From the IMG/VR virus record IMGVR_UViG_3300034073_004308, positions 1-44,620 of that record: DNA of 44,620 bases; one strand, 5' to 3'. The position numbers and the translations under genes were made by a program. The notes under the pieces are model-generated. The model was not told the DNA's origin, ran no database searches, and saw only the letters and a program-made list of their open reading frames with translations. Shown here piece by piece: positions 6,908 through 13,567 of this stretch; position 1 is the first letter of the stretch, and every line of letters begins with the position of its first letter. The DNA is from a virus.

Positions 6908-7644
6908 CACTTCACCTCCAACTTGTCAATCGCGATTGCGTCCAACACCGACTTTGCGTTCTTGCCGAACACGAGTCGTGCGCCTTCCTCGTCGCCCAAC
7001 GACTTGCGGAGTTTGTCAAACGCATAGAAGGTTCGGAGCGAGATGCGCCGTTCCCCTGCGTCTGCCATACGCACCGCGTAGTTGCGTAGGTCGGGAGAGA
7101 GTTTTTCCAATGCGTCAGGATGCGGTTGGTTGATGCGGATTGCGACAGGGAACCTGTCCTTCAACGCCTCAGGTAGTTCATCCATTTGTTCGATGTTCGT
7201 GGTCATGATGACCGAGAAACCGTCGCGCGGTCGCACGATACGACCGTTCTCAGGATGTTCCCACTTCGCTGACTCAGGTGAGTCGGTCATCGCGAGCAAG
7301 GTTGCGAACACATCGCCACCTGCCTTGTCAATCTCGTCAACAACGAGACGACCACCGCGTTCACCGTCGCCCTGCCACGCCTTGATAGCGGAGCCTTCGT
7401 TCCAAGTCCACGCGCCTTGCGCGTTCGGGAAGAAGTGTCCTGTCACATCCGCGTTGGTCATGTCCTCGGTGCAGATGAGTCTCCACGCGCCTGCGTTGAC
7501 ATCTCCGTAGTTGAGACCTGCGTAGGTCTTGCCTGTCCCTGGGGGACCGAACAAGATGATGCGGTCAACACCTGCGTTGATTGCGTCCTCAACATCCTTC
7601 CAACATTGTGGAAGGTCTTGACGACCCTTTGCTTGATTAGCCAT
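6907..7644 (-). CDS. MoxR-family AAA+ ATPase, 245 aa
   Basis: Walker A GPPGTGKT at 33-40, Walker B VVDEID at 101-106, sensor-1 region MTTN at 148-150, and DALPEALKDRF-type motif (here ELPEALKDRF) with the arginine finger give a clear MoxR/dynein-related AAA+ protein. It lacks the long C-terminal lid of some members. It is first in a two-gene operon with the VWA protein and should act with it as a chaperone-like pair in the cytoplasm. Expressed from the cassette at 7699-7727. Confidence 0.92.
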   Translation of the reverse strand: MANQAKGRQDLPQCWKDVEDAINAGVDRIILFGPPGTGKTYAGLNYGDVNAGAWRLICTEDMTNADVTGHFFPNAQGAWTWNEGSAIKAWQGDGERGGRLVVDEIDKAGGDVFATLLAMTDSPESAKWEHPENGRIVRPRDGFSVIMTTNIEQMDELPEALKDRFPVAIRINQPHPDALEKLSPDLRNYAVRMADAGERRISLRTFYAFDKLRKSLGDEEGARLVFGKNAKSVLDAIAIDKLEVK

Positions 7645-7727
7645 TGTTATCTCTTTTTCTTTCTCCGACTTTTGTCGGGCTAGTAGTTTGTGTTGGTATT
7701 ACTACGCACGAACTTTCGTTCGTGTGT
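7645..7727 (-). promoter_or_regulatory. Promoter cassette and hairpin leader for moxR-VWA
   Basis: Minus strand ACACAC (7722-7727), 17 bp containing CACGAAC-GAAA-GTTCGTG, TAGTAA (7699-7704), then CTACTAG, stem CCCGAC/GTCGG and a purine-rich ribosome site. Confidence 0.65.
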
Positions 7728-7763
7728 CTTGCTTTCTGACCACCACCTTACGGCAGGGGTGTT

Positions 7764-7797
7764 ACACGGTTTCGTGGGGGGATTGACCCCCCACACC
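7764..7797 (-). terminator. Terminator-like hairpin after gene at 7807
   Basis: GTGGGGGG/CCCCCCAC 8-bp stem with a 5-base loop, extended outward by ACGGT/ACCGT. It lies just past the stop of the gene ending at 7807. No U-tract. Confidence 0.5.
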
Positions 7798-7806
7798 GTG
7801 CCTAGT

Positions 7807-8211
7807 TCACGCAACCTTTCGCGCCTTCTTGACTTCCGCGCCTTGCGCGTCCACTTCGTACACGCGGATTGCCTCGACCTCGGTCTCGGTCGTGACCGCG
7901 CCTGCGACATCGTGCTTGATGTCTCCGAGAGCGACCGCCGACTTGAACTTCGTTCCGTCAACCGTGACCTTCGTGACCTTCTTGAATAGTTTGTCGGACA
8001 CGAGACCCTTCAACGCTTCCACGCTGTAAGTGTTTCGGATTGACTTGATGAGCGACACTTTCTTGCCGTTCACGATGTTGAAGTCCACACCGTTCTGTGC
8101 GAACGATTGCTTCAAGAGAGCCTCCGCTTGCGCGAGAGCCTTCTCTGCGGTCTCCACCGCCTCGCGCTTTGCGAGATAGTCGCTCGTGAGAGCCGTGATG
8201 TTGTGCTTCAT
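7807..8211 (-). CDS. Hypothetical protein with N-terminal coiled coil, 134 aa
   Basis: Residues ~5-38 are a heptad-like helix (YLAKREAVETAEKALAQAEA). The C-terminal half is beta-rich with alternating charge, ending KKARKVA. Single-gene unit with its own promoter cassette and leader hairpin, and a further strong promoter at 8377-8405. Family not recognised; good codon use and ATG support a real gene. Confidence 0.76.
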   Translation of the reverse strand: MKHNITALTSDYLAKREAVETAEKALAQAEALLKQSFAQNGVDFNIVNGKKVSLIKSIRNTYSVEALKGLVSDKLFKKVTKVTVDGTKFKSAVALGDIKHDVAGAVTTETEVEAIRVYEVDAQGAEVKKARKVA

Positions 8212-8287
8212 TTTGTTTCTTGCCTTTCCCGACTTTCGTCGGCTAGTAGTTTGTATCTCTATTACGCACGAACTTTCGTTCGTGTGA
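8212..8287 (-). promoter_or_regulatory. Promoter cassette and hairpin leader for gene at 8211
   Basis: Minus strand TCACAC (8282-8287), 17 bp containing CACGAAC-GAAA-GTTCGTG, TAATAG (8259-8264), CTACTAG, stem CCGAC/GTCGG, then GGGAAAGG. Confidence 0.67.
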
Positions 8288-8364
8288 TGTCCTTCTTGCT
8301 ATCCACATTAGGGAAGGGGTGTTACACGGTTTCCCGTTTCTGTCCCCACCACTCGGTGGCACTA

Positions 8365-8405
8365 TTACTACGCACAATAATACGGCAAGTGTGATGAGAA
8401 GTCAA
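8365..8405 (-). promoter_or_regulatory. Strong sigma70-like promoter overlapping a cassette
   Basis: Minus strand TTGACT (8400-8405), 17 bp, TATTAT (8377-8382). TCACAC (8389-8394), 18 bp, TAGTAA (8365-8370) of the cassette sits inside it. It reads toward the gene at 8211 through a second cassette. Confidence 0.75.
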
Positions 8406-8485
8406 GAGACGCTCGTCACACCGAAGTTACCGAGCGGTAAGTTACCGAACGGTAACAAACGCACCAACAAACCCGACCTGCGCTC

Positions 8486-8642
8486 GCTTTCCGCCACCGT
8501 CACGAAACACGCACACACGCGCACGCGCAGGCGCGCCCGCCCGCGAGAAGTCCCGCACCACAAGCACACACACAACAGCCCCGCTACCGCGCGCGAAACG
8601 CGGGACTCACAAGTCAGAACAGGGTGATTTGGTCTCGGGACT
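8486..8642 (+). repeat. Composite intergenic element, copy 2
   Basis: GCTTTCCGCCACCGTC at 8486-8501, then AGTCCCG at 8549 and CGGGACT at 8601 and 8636. The gap 8406-8613 has no gene; short alternating purine-pyrimidine runs (GCGCGC, CACACA) fill it. Confidence 0.62.
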
Positions 8643-8811
8643 GTGGAGAGTCGACACACATCTTGTGTGCGTAGCCGACGGGGGCAGAAGGGTTCTTGAC
8701 TGAGCCGACAACGCGGTCGCCTTTCCACTCAACCCACCCGACGACCTTCACTACGGTCGCCATAGTCGCGGTGTCTAGTTCGTCCCCACACAGGGTACAG
8801 GTCACTTTCAC
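8614..8811 (-). CDS. Zinc-finger-like microprotein, 65 aa
   Basis: N-terminal CTLC at residues 5-8 and a later HKMC give a potential four-ligand zinc site around a small beta segment. GTG at 8811; upstream AGGGCGTG is a weak ribosome site. It is the last gene of a seven-gene leftward operon headed at 10415. Function unknown. Confidence 0.66.
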   Translation of the reverse strand: MKVTCTLCGDELDTATMATVVKVVGWVEWKGDRVVGSVKNPSAPVGYAHKMCVDSPQSRDQITLF

Positions 8812-8821
8812 GCCCTACACC

Positions 8822-8983
8822 TTACTCGGTTAGTGTCGTGCTTGCTTTCTCGCCCTCGCTCATCAGGTACAGCCTGATGTCCAACAGCAGGTCGGTCATC
8901 TCCTTAGCGGATACCAAGTCGCGCCCTGAGATTTCTCTCAAAGCGTTGTCCACAAGTTCTGTTGCCTTGCTTTGCTCGGTCAT
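8822..8983 (-). CDS. Helical microprotein, 53 aa
   Basis: Starts MTEQSKATELVDNALREI and is almost fully helical and amphipathic, without cysteines. The ATG overlaps the upstream stop (ATGA). Stop TAA at 8822 lies 10 bases before the next start. Unknown function; coupling and composition support it. Confidence 0.62.
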   Translation of the reverse strand: MTEQSKATELVDNALREISGRDLVSAKEMTDLLLDIRLYLMSEGEKASTTLTE

Positions 8984-9159
8984 ACAGGTTCCTCTATCGG
9001 TAAATAGTTTATCGCATACTCAACGGTGTGAGCGCGACACACAACATGGTCGTTGTATTTGGAGAGTCGTGTGACGCAACCTTCCATAGCGCACACACGG
9101 TTTCCTCGCGCGTCAAACACGGGGTCGAGTTCTTTGCGTGTTTCTTTCTTCTTGGTCAT
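8980..9159 (-). CDS. Cys/His microprotein, 59 aa
   Basis: Begins MTKKKETRKELDPVF. CAMEGC and VVCRAH provide three Cys and one His, a plausible zinc site (residues ~23-42). The ATG at 9159 follows AGAGGTGAAGGT and overlaps the upstream stop, so I reject the longer version. Function unknown. Confidence 0.66.
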   Translation of the reverse strand: MTKKKETRKELDPVFDARGNRVCAMEGCVTRLSKYNDHVVCRAHTVEYAINYLPIEEPV

Positions 9160-9395
9160 ACCTTCACCTCTTTGTCGAACTTGTCGTCGAGAGCCTTGAT
9201 AATCGCGTTGTCGCGTTCCAACAGCCACTCCTCGCTTGGTGTAGCGGAAATCCACTCGTCTCCCGTCCAAATACAACCTTCGGGGAAACGAGCCTGCGCC
9301 GTATCGCCGTCTATGCGAAACGAGATGTTGCCTTCCTCGTCTGCGATGCCGACCACCACGAAGTAGTGCTCGGTGTGCTGATGTTGATTACTCAT
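9156..9395 (-). CDS. Hypothetical protein, 79 aa
   Basis: The start MSNQHQHTEHYFVVVGIADE is chosen because its ATG overlaps the upstream TAA and follows GGAGAAC. Predicted beta N-terminus and helical C-terminus (EWLLERDNAIIKALDDK). Co-directional overlap on both sides supports a coupled operon. No family recognised. Confidence 0.68.
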   Translation of the reverse strand: MSNQHQHTEHYFVVVGIADEEGNISFRIDGDTAQARFPEGCIWTGDEWISATPSEEWLLERDNAIIKALDDKFDKEVKV

Positions 9396-9667
9396 TACTT
9401 GTTCTCCTCTGCTAGTTGTTCTGTTGCTTTCTCCGTGTAGTACTTGATGAAGTCGTACATCTTCTCCGAGATGTTGTCTGACCACGCCGACGAATCACGC
9501 GCCATGAGTTCCAACGCGCGAGTCCACTCCTTCTTTGTGAGCGGTATGTCGTCGTCCTTGTCGGGGTCATACTTGGGGAACAGGTCTCTGTCCCACCATG
9601 CGATGACGATTTCCTCGTTCGGTGAATACTTCTCTTGCAGGTGTTCTACGATGTCTGAAATCTTCAT
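9395..9667 (-). CDS. Hypothetical acidic protein, 90 aa
   Basis: Starts MKISDIVEHLQEKYSPNEEI, with an ATG overlapping the upstream stop. Contains the VIAWWDRDLFP segment; otherwise helical and acidic. The N-terminal EHLQEKY...EEIVIAWW pattern is common among small phage proteins of unknown role. Confidence 0.7.
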   Translation of the reverse strand: MKISDIVEHLQEKYSPNEEIVIAWWDRDLFPKYDPDKDDDIPLTKKEWTRALELMARDSSAWSDNISEKMYDFIKYYTEKATEQLAEENK

Positions 9668-10119
9668 TTGTTGAGTTCCTTCCATGTTTCTTCGTCGTTG
9701 ATAAGTGCCTGAGCCTGCTCTACTGCTTCCACGATGTCGTGGTGTACAGCGTTGAGCCAACCCTGCTCAGGGTCGTTTGGTGCGTCTGCGTACAGGTCGA
9801 ACCAAGTGTTGTTCACCCACTCCAAACGCTCCTCCTCGTTCGCTTTCGCGAGAAGTTCGTCGTTCGTGAGACCTGCTTCCAACAGCCTGTCCACATACCT
9901 GATGACTTCGGGGTCGTCACCTCGGTCGCGCGCCTCTTTCGTTTCCCACAAGTGGATACGCATCTCGCCGTCGCAGTAGACGGAGATAGTTCTGTCTTGC
10001 GTCTTGTCGGTCACGGTTGCCACGAGTTCGTGTCCGTAGTCGCCGACGAAGAACGCCGAGTCGCGCATCGGTTTCTTGTTGTCGTCCTCAATGGGAAGGT
10101 GGTATTGGGTGGTAATCAC
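9664..10119 (-). CDS. Hypothetical protein, 151 aa
   Basis: GTG at 10119 overlaps the upstream TGA. The N-terminal half is beta-rich (ISVYCDGEMRIHLWET), and the C-terminal half helical with WVNNTWFDLY and a long acidic helix. The first half resembles a compact sandwich, but I cannot name a family. Second gene of the 10415 operon. Confidence 0.72.
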   Translation of the reverse strand: MITTQYHLPIEDDNKKPMRDSAFFVGDYGHELVATVTDKTQDRTISVYCDGEMRIHLWETKEARDRGDDPEVIRYVDRLLEAGLTNDELLAKANEEERLEWVNNTWFDLYADAPNDPEQGWLNAVHHDIVEAVEQAQALINDEETWKELNK

Positions 10120-10415
10120 TTGCTACCCCCCATACCGAACACGATGCCTGCGCCTGAGCCATGCTCACGCATCTGCTTGCTGAACTCGGTGAACTCCAAC
10201 GACTCAATAATCGTGAGTCGTTCCAACTCCTCGGACTTGTCAAACTCGTCAAGGTCTGCTTGTGTCCAATGGGAGATGTCCACGAACGCATGGGTGTTCT
10301 CCTCCTCACCTGCGGTGAGCGAGTGGTTCGGGGGTAGCGTTTCGTACGCGACCCAAGTGTTGTCCTCCAAGTTGTAGAACAGGAACGCTTGTTCCCATTT
10401 GTCTATGCTGTTCAT
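10116..10415 (-). CDS. Hypothetical protein, 99 aa, operon head
   Basis: First of seven overlapping leftward genes (10415 to 8614). Starts MNSIDKWEQAFLFYNLED; acidic helices follow, with a glycine-rich C-terminus. ATG follows AGAAAGAGC and a leader hairpin. Unknown function. Confidence 0.74.
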   Translation of the reverse strand: MNSIDKWEQAFLFYNLEDNTWVAYETLPPNHSLTAGEEENTHAFVDISHWTQADLDEFDKSEELERLTIIESLEFTEFSKQMREHGSGAGIVFGMGGSK

Positions 10416-10491
10416 TATTTGCTCTTTCTCCGACCTCTCGGTCGGGCTAGTAGGTGTTGTTATTACTACGCACGATAACTCAGGGGTGTGA
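10416..10491 (-). promoter_or_regulatory. Promoter cassette and hairpin leader for the 10415 operon
   Basis: Minus strand TCACAC (10486-10491), 17 bp ending GTGCG, TAGTAA (10463-10468), CTAG, stem CCCGAC/GTCGG (with a GAGA-type loop), GGAGAAAGAG. The -35 box lies in the end of the gene stopping at 10480. Confidence 0.66.
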
Positions 10492-10650
10492 CGCGGTGTC
10501 TTCTTCCGATAGGAACACTTCGCGAGCGTCCTCTATGTATCGGTAGACGATGCCGTAGTCACCTATCGGTAGTGCTACCCCTTGCGCTTCTAACTCCTGA
10601 AATACGGAGTGGACATAATCCAACTCCCAAGCGTGTTTGGTGTTGCTCAT
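10480..10650 (-). CDS. Hypothetical microprotein, 56 aa
   Basis: Start MSNTKHAWELDYVHSVFQEL overlaps the upstream stop (ATGA) after GGAGAAG. Acidic and helical. Cotranscribed with the helix-turn-helix gene above it; the 3' end overlaps the next promoter. No family recognised. Confidence 0.68.
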   Translation of the reverse strand: MSNTKHAWELDYVHSVFQELEAQGVALPIGDYGIVYRYIEDAREVFLSEEDTASHP

Positions 10651-11066
10651 TTCTTCTCCGCCTTTCGGTCTGCCTGCGGGTCGCGGACTTCGTATGTCCA
10701 CCCGTCGCTCTCGCGGAAGATGTCAGGTCGGTCGCCAACGACCGTGCGTACGGTGTGTATCGGTACGCCTGTCGCTTCTGCGATGTCTTTCGTTGTGACT
10801 TGTTGGTAAAGGTTCTCTTTCGCCCATGCGAGAATAATGCTCTTGTTGTCGGGTCGACCTTTGTAGTAGCAACCGTCGTTGTCGCGTACCCAACCTTCGC
10901 TGAGTTTGGAGTTAGCGAGAAGTTCTTTGCGTACTGCCAACGGAACGAGATGCTGAATACGGGAAGGAACTTTGACGATGTAGACGGGTCTGCCGTACTC
11001 GCTAATCGCTTCCGCCAAGATGCGTGTCGCTTCTGCGACTTCGTTGTTTGTTTCGGTTGTATCCAT
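10647..11066 (-). CDS. Helix-turn-helix protein, 139 aa, possible regulator
   Basis: A winged-helix-type segment lies at roughly residues 75-130: AWAKENLYQQ, then VTTKDIAEATGVPIHTVRTV as helix-turn-helix, then a beta wing ending GWTYEVRDP. The C-terminus is basic. It faces the divergent region 11.1-11.6 kb, a usual place for a phage regulator, so autoregulation there is plausible. Two promoters lie upstream. Specific function is not visible. Confidence 0.74.
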   Translation of the reverse strand: MDTTETNNEVAEATRILAEAISEYGRPVYIVKVPSRIQHLVPLAVRKELLANSKLSEGWVRDNDGCYYKGRPDNKSIILAWAKENLYQQVTTKDIAEATGVPIHTVRTVVGDRPDIFRESDGWTYEVRDPQADRKAEKK

Positions 11067-11131
11067 TTGTTTCTCCTAGTAGTGGCTCGGTGGTTGATAC
11101 TTCTATTACGCACAATACGAGCGGGGTGTGA
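11067..11131 (-). promoter_or_regulatory. Promoter cassette for gene at 11066
   Basis: Minus strand TCACAC (11126-11131), 17 bp ending TTGTGCG, TAATAG (11103-11108), then a leader with CTACTAGGAG before ATG; CTACTAG here overlaps the ribosome site. Confidence 0.65.
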
Positions 11132-11156
11132 CATGGTTGTCTCACCTGCTACTTAC

Positions 11157-11185
11157 ATAATAGGGTAATAGACACGGCAAGTCAA
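11157..11185 (-). promoter_or_regulatory. Strong sigma70-like promoter
   Basis: Minus strand TTGACT (11180-11185), 17 bp, TATTAT (11157-11162), upstream of the cassette serving the helix-turn-helix gene. The surrounding CAAGTCAAGAGAC is shared with the promoter at 8400. Confidence 0.72.
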
Positions 11186-11276
11186 GAGACAGTCGTCACA
11201 TCTGAGTACACGCCGTGTGTACATCGGGGTCACACAGAAATCAAACTTTCCGAACATCACGCTGCGCCGGCTACCG

Positions 11277-11370
11277 GCTTTCCGCCACCGTCGGGAAACT
11301 TGTTCATCTCTCACATCTTTGGGTGCGCCCCACACGCACAGTCCCGCGCCCGCGAAACCATCGCGGGACT
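11277..11370 (+). repeat. Composite intergenic element, copy 3
   Basis: GCTTTCCGCCACCGTC (11277-11292), then the inverted pair AGTCCCGCG (11340) and CGCGGGACT (ending 11370), a 9-bp stem with a 13-base loop. Confidence 0.65.
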
Positions 11371-11396
11371 CCCCGCGCGTGCGCGCGCGTGCGTCT

Positions 11397-11467
11397 GCTC
11401 GCTCGGTCGGTCGCTCGGTCGGTCGCCCGCTCGGTCGCCCGCTCGGTCGGTCGGTCGCTCGGTCGAG
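11397..11467. repeat. Tandem CGCTCGGTCG repeat
   Basis: Five imperfect copies of CGCTCGGTCG spaced by CGGT or CGCC units, preceded by a GCGCGTGCG run. It lies in the 520-bp gene-free region between divergent transcription units (11067-11587). The G+C-rich, highly ordered sequence contrasts with its neighbours. Origin, operator or recombination hotspot are all possible. Confidence 0.6.
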
Positions 11468-11510
11468 CACCCGTGTACCCAATGTGACGCAGGTCGCATC
11501 ACACGCGATG

Positions 11511-11587
11511 TCACACTATGTAACACCCCGTGCGTACTATGTGTATCAACTACTAGAACCGACGACAGTCGGAGAAGGAGATAGGTA
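11511..11587 (+). promoter_or_regulatory. Promoter cassette and hairpin leader for gene at 11588
   Basis: TCACAC (11511-11516), 18 bp ending CCGTGCG, TACTAT (11535-11540), CAACTACTAG, stem CCGAC-GACA-GTCGG (11559-11572), GGAGAAGGAG. The best-formed plus-strand copy. Confidence 0.72.
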
Positions 11588-11905
11588 ATGAATCCGAAGT
11601 ATCCCGAAGTGAATGTGCAACTCGTTGGCGAAGACGGCAACGCGTTCTCGATTCTCGGTCGCGTCACCCGTGCGATGAGTCGCGCAGGAATCAGCGAATC
11701 CGAAGTCGATGCGTTCAGGGCAGAAGCGACAAGCGGAGATTACGACAACCTACTTCGCACCGTGCTCGCATGGGTGAATGTCGACGGACTCGGTGACGAA
11801 TCCGACGAAGATTCGGACGACGAACGCGGAGCGCAAGCGTGCTACGAGTGCGACAACCCGTACGCGGTCGGCGGTTGTCCTGAGTGCGGAGCGTGGCACG
11901 AATGA
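11588..11905 (+). CDS. Conserved phage protein with C-terminal zinc ribbon, 105 aa
   Basis: The first ~65 residues (NVQLVGEDGNAFSILGRV ... DAFRAEATSGDYDNLLRTV) match a widely distributed phage and bacterial protein of unknown role that I know from that N-terminal signature. An acidic linker leads to a C-terminal zinc ribbon with CYEC and CPEC. The zinc tail is an addition to the usual short form. Single-gene unit with promoter and hairpin leader. Confidence 0.82.
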   Translation: MNPKYPEVNVQLVGEDGNAFSILGRVTRAMSRAGISESEVDAFRAEATSGDYDNLLRTVLAWVNVDGLGDESDEDSDDERGAQACYECDNPYAVGGCPECGAWHE

Positions 11906-11916
11906 ACCGAAGGTGG

Positions 11917-11940
11917 GCAGGGTGCGATGTCACACCCTGC
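11917..11940 (+). terminator. Stem-loop between genes, overlapping the next promoter
   Basis: GCAGGGTG/CACCCTGC, 8-bp stem with an 8-base loop. The right arm includes part of the TCACAC box of the following cassette, so termination and promoter recognition may compete. Confidence 0.45.
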
Positions 11941-12005
11941 TACACCCCGTGCGTAATGTAATAACCAACTACTAGCCCGACACAAGTCGGAGAAGGGAAT
12001 AAGAA
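11930..12005 (+). promoter_or_regulatory. Promoter cassette and hairpin leader for gene at 12006
   Basis: TCACAC (11930-11935), 18 bp ending CCGTGCG, TAATGT (11954-11959), CAACTACTAG, stem CCGAC-ACAA-GTCGG, GGAGAAGGGAAT. Confidence 0.7.
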
Positions 12006-12386
12006 ATGACTATCATCATCGGCTCGGAGCGAAGGGAGCGACTTGGCAAGCGCGAAGTCGTCTACCGTTGGCGCAACCCCGAAGCGCAACCCGACGCGGA
12101 CGGCAACCGCAAGCAGGTGACGCTCGACATTCACCACGACGCAGACCGCAAGCGATTCATGGCGGTTCTTCGTGAGTCCGTCTATCGCGACGGCGGTGGC
12201 TACGAAGTCACCGAGTTCGCGCTATTCGGCGAAGAAGCGGTGTACGAGTATCTCCCGACCCGTCAGGTCGCGCGATACTCCCCGAAGGCGTTGCTCGCAT
12301 ACGAAGCGGAGACGCTCGCGCTACTCAACTCAGACGAGCGGTACGCAAGGTGGCACGCGCTCACCGAGCAACACGCAAGCAAGTGA
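12006..12386 (+). CDS. Hypothetical protein, 126 aa
   Basis: Starts MTIIIGSERRERLGKREVVY. Basic beta-rich N-terminal half with VTLDIHHDADRKRFMAVL, then a helical C-terminus. One of four consecutive rightward single-gene units (11588, 12006, 12475, 12894), each with its own cassette. Not recognised. Confidence 0.76.
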   Translation: MTIIIGSERRERLGKREVVYRWRNPEAQPDADGNRKQVTLDIHHDADRKRFMAVLRESVYRDGGGYEVTEFALFGEEAVYEYLPTRQVARYSPKALLAYEAETLALLNSDERYARWHALTEQHASK

Positions 12387-12392
12387 ACCACG

Positions 12393-12427
12393 CGCACGGA
12401 GCATCACACTTGATGGTGTTCCGTGCG
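12393..12427 (+). terminator. Stem-loop ending in GTGCG
   Basis: CGCACGGA/TCCGTGCG 8-bp stem enclosing a smaller CATCA-CACT-TGATG stem. The right arm forms the GTGCG part of the next promoter spacer. Confidence 0.45.
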
Positions 12428-12474
12428 TATCACTATCAACAACAACACCCCGAACGGGGAGAAGGAGACAACAC
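12404..12474 (+). promoter_or_regulatory. Promoter cassette and hairpin leader for gene at 12475
   Basis: TCACAC (12404-12409), 18 bp ending CCGTGCG, TATCAC (12428-12433), CAACAACAAC in place of CTACTAG, stem CCCCG-AA-CGGGG, AGAAGGAG. Confidence 0.68.
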
Positions 12475-12777
12475 ATGAGAGACTTCTCACTAGATGAAGT
12501 CATCGCAGACAACTACATCGGCATCGGAGAACTTTACGGGCGTGACATCATCGTCAACGCGTGGAGTGACTACCTGAGCGGTAGCGTCGAGTTCGAAGAC
12601 CTAGATGTCACCGAAGCGGAGTATGTCAACGGACTAATCCGACTCACGAGTGGCATCGTGGACGGCGGATACCTGAACGCGTACCGAACGGCAGGCGAGT
12701 GGTTGCTCAACACACCGAGCACCCCGAAGGTGCGCGAAGTGCGCGGTGCTATCGGCAGACGACCGAACAACAAGTGA
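12475..12777 (+). CDS. Hypothetical protein, 100 aa
   Basis: Starts MRDFSLDEVIADNYIGIGEL, mostly helical and acidic, with YRTAGEWLLN and a basic C-terminus. I choose ATG 12475 because it follows the leader hairpin and GGAGAAGGAG. Not recognised. Confidence 0.76.
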   Translation: MRDFSLDEVIADNYIGIGELYGRDIIVNAWSDYLSGSVEFEDLDVTEAEYVNGLIRLTSGIVDGGYLNAYRTAGEWLLNTPSTPKVREVRGAIGRRPNNK

Positions 12778-12783
12778 ACTAAC

Positions 12784-12818
12784 GACGGGTGCGCGTCAAG
12801 GTGGGGCGCGCACCCGTC
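12784..12818 (+). terminator. 12-bp stem terminator-like hairpin
   Basis: GACGGGTGCGCG/CGCGCACCCGTC with an 11-base loop, right after the stop at 12777. It lacks a U-tract but is the strongest hairpin in this part. Confidence 0.6.
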
Positions 12819-12821
12819 ACA

Positions 12822-12893
12822 TCACACCACCGAACACATCGTGCGTAACTAACAACAACAACAACCCCCACACGGGGAGAAGGGAATACCGAA
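12822..12893 (+). promoter_or_regulatory. Promoter cassette and leader for gene at 12894
   Basis: TCACAC (12822-12827), 18 bp ending TCGTGCG, TAACTA (12846-12851), CAACAACAACAAC, stem CCCC-ACAC-GGGG, AGAAGGGAAT. Confidence 0.68.
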
Positions 12894-13217
12894 ATGACAG
12901 TCACAAGCATCAAGGAAATGGAGTGCGGTAAGACCGTAGTCCGCGCAGTCATCGACGAAGGCGCGGTGCGCGAAGGCGCGATGGTCGTCATCGCTATCGC
13001 GAAGAAGGACGCAGACGGCAACCGCGTACACGACGAAGTAATCGTCGTAGACCTTCGCGAAGAGACCTACCACACGGTAGACAGCGACGGCAACGAAGGC
13101 GAAGGTGTCAAGGACGGCACTCTTTACCTGAACGCGTACGAAGTCGCTAACCCCGATAGCGACGGGCAGGTCGAGAACCATTACCCCGAATACTTCGTGG
13201 ATAAGTCAGCGAACTGA
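12894..13217 (+). CDS. Hypothetical beta-rich protein, 107 aa
   Basis: Starts MTVTSIKEMECGKTVVRAVI. Alternating hydrophobic strands (MVVIAIAKKDADG, EVIVVDLREETYHTV) suggest a beta barrel or sandwich with acidic loops. Last of the four single-gene rightward units. Family not recognised. Confidence 0.75.
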   Translation: MTVTSIKEMECGKTVVRAVIDEGAVREGAMVVIAIAKKDADGNRVHDEVIVVDLREETYHTVDSDGNEGEGVKDGTLYLNAYEVANPDSDGQVENHYPEYFVDKSAN

Positions 13218-13230
13218 CACCGCGACACTT

Positions 13231-13259
13231 GCGGGCGTATCCCTAACGGGTGCGCCCGC
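13231..13259 (+). terminator. Stem-loop after gene at 12894
   Basis: GCGGGCG/CGCCCGC 7-bp stem with a 15-base loop that itself can pair (CCC/GGG). It lies 14 bases after the stop at 13217. Confidence 0.5.
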
Positions 13260-13274
13260 ATCGCGCTGCGCACG

Positions 13275-13410
13275 GCTATCCGCCACCGTCAATGGGTCGC
13301 CCGCACTCGCGCGCGGTCGGCAAAAGCAAACAAACGCGCGCCACACAAACAGTCCCGTTGTTTCATCGCGGGGGTGGCAGTCCCGCATTCGCGCGTCTTC
13401 GCGCGGGACT
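13275..13410 (+). repeat. Composite intergenic element, copy 4
   Basis: GCTATCCGCCACCGTC (13275-13290, one mismatch), then AGTCCCG at 13351 and 13379 and CGGGACT at 13404; the last two form an inverted pair AGTCCCGC/GCGGGACT. No gene is seen in 13260-13424. Confidence 0.62.
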
Positions 13411-13424
13411 AGACGCGAATAGAA

Positions 13425-13440
13425 CGAACCTTTCGGTTCG
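13425..13440 (-). terminator. GAAA-loop terminator for the 13567 gene
   Basis: Minus strand CGAACC-GAAA-GGTTCG followed by TTCTATT, 20 bases past the stop at 13460. Confidence 0.5.
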
Positions 13441-13459
13441 CTCCATTCTGTCTATTTCG

Positions 13460-13567
13460 TCAGGACGCTTCGCAATCGTGTCCGTACCAATACTCGTTCG
13501 CTTCGTCCTCGTCGAGAAGATGAAACTCGCGGTCACATTCTTGACACTTGCCGATTGGTTCGTTCAT
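13460..13567 (-). CDS. CxxC microprotein, 35 aa
   Basis: MNEPIGKCQECDREFHLLDE then an acidic stretch and GHDCEAS. CQEC plus later His and Cys form a minimal zinc-finger-like set. ATG at 13567 follows AAAGGTAAATGA and a promoter cassette, and a terminator hairpin follows the stop. Short but well framed. Confidence 0.6.
   Translation of the reverse strand: MNEPIGKCQECDREFHLLDEDEANEYWYGHDCEAS

Noticed and set aside
11397-11467. Coding repeat protein in the CGCTCGGTCG stretch
   Set aside because: All frames give only RSVGRS-like repeats and there is no start context.
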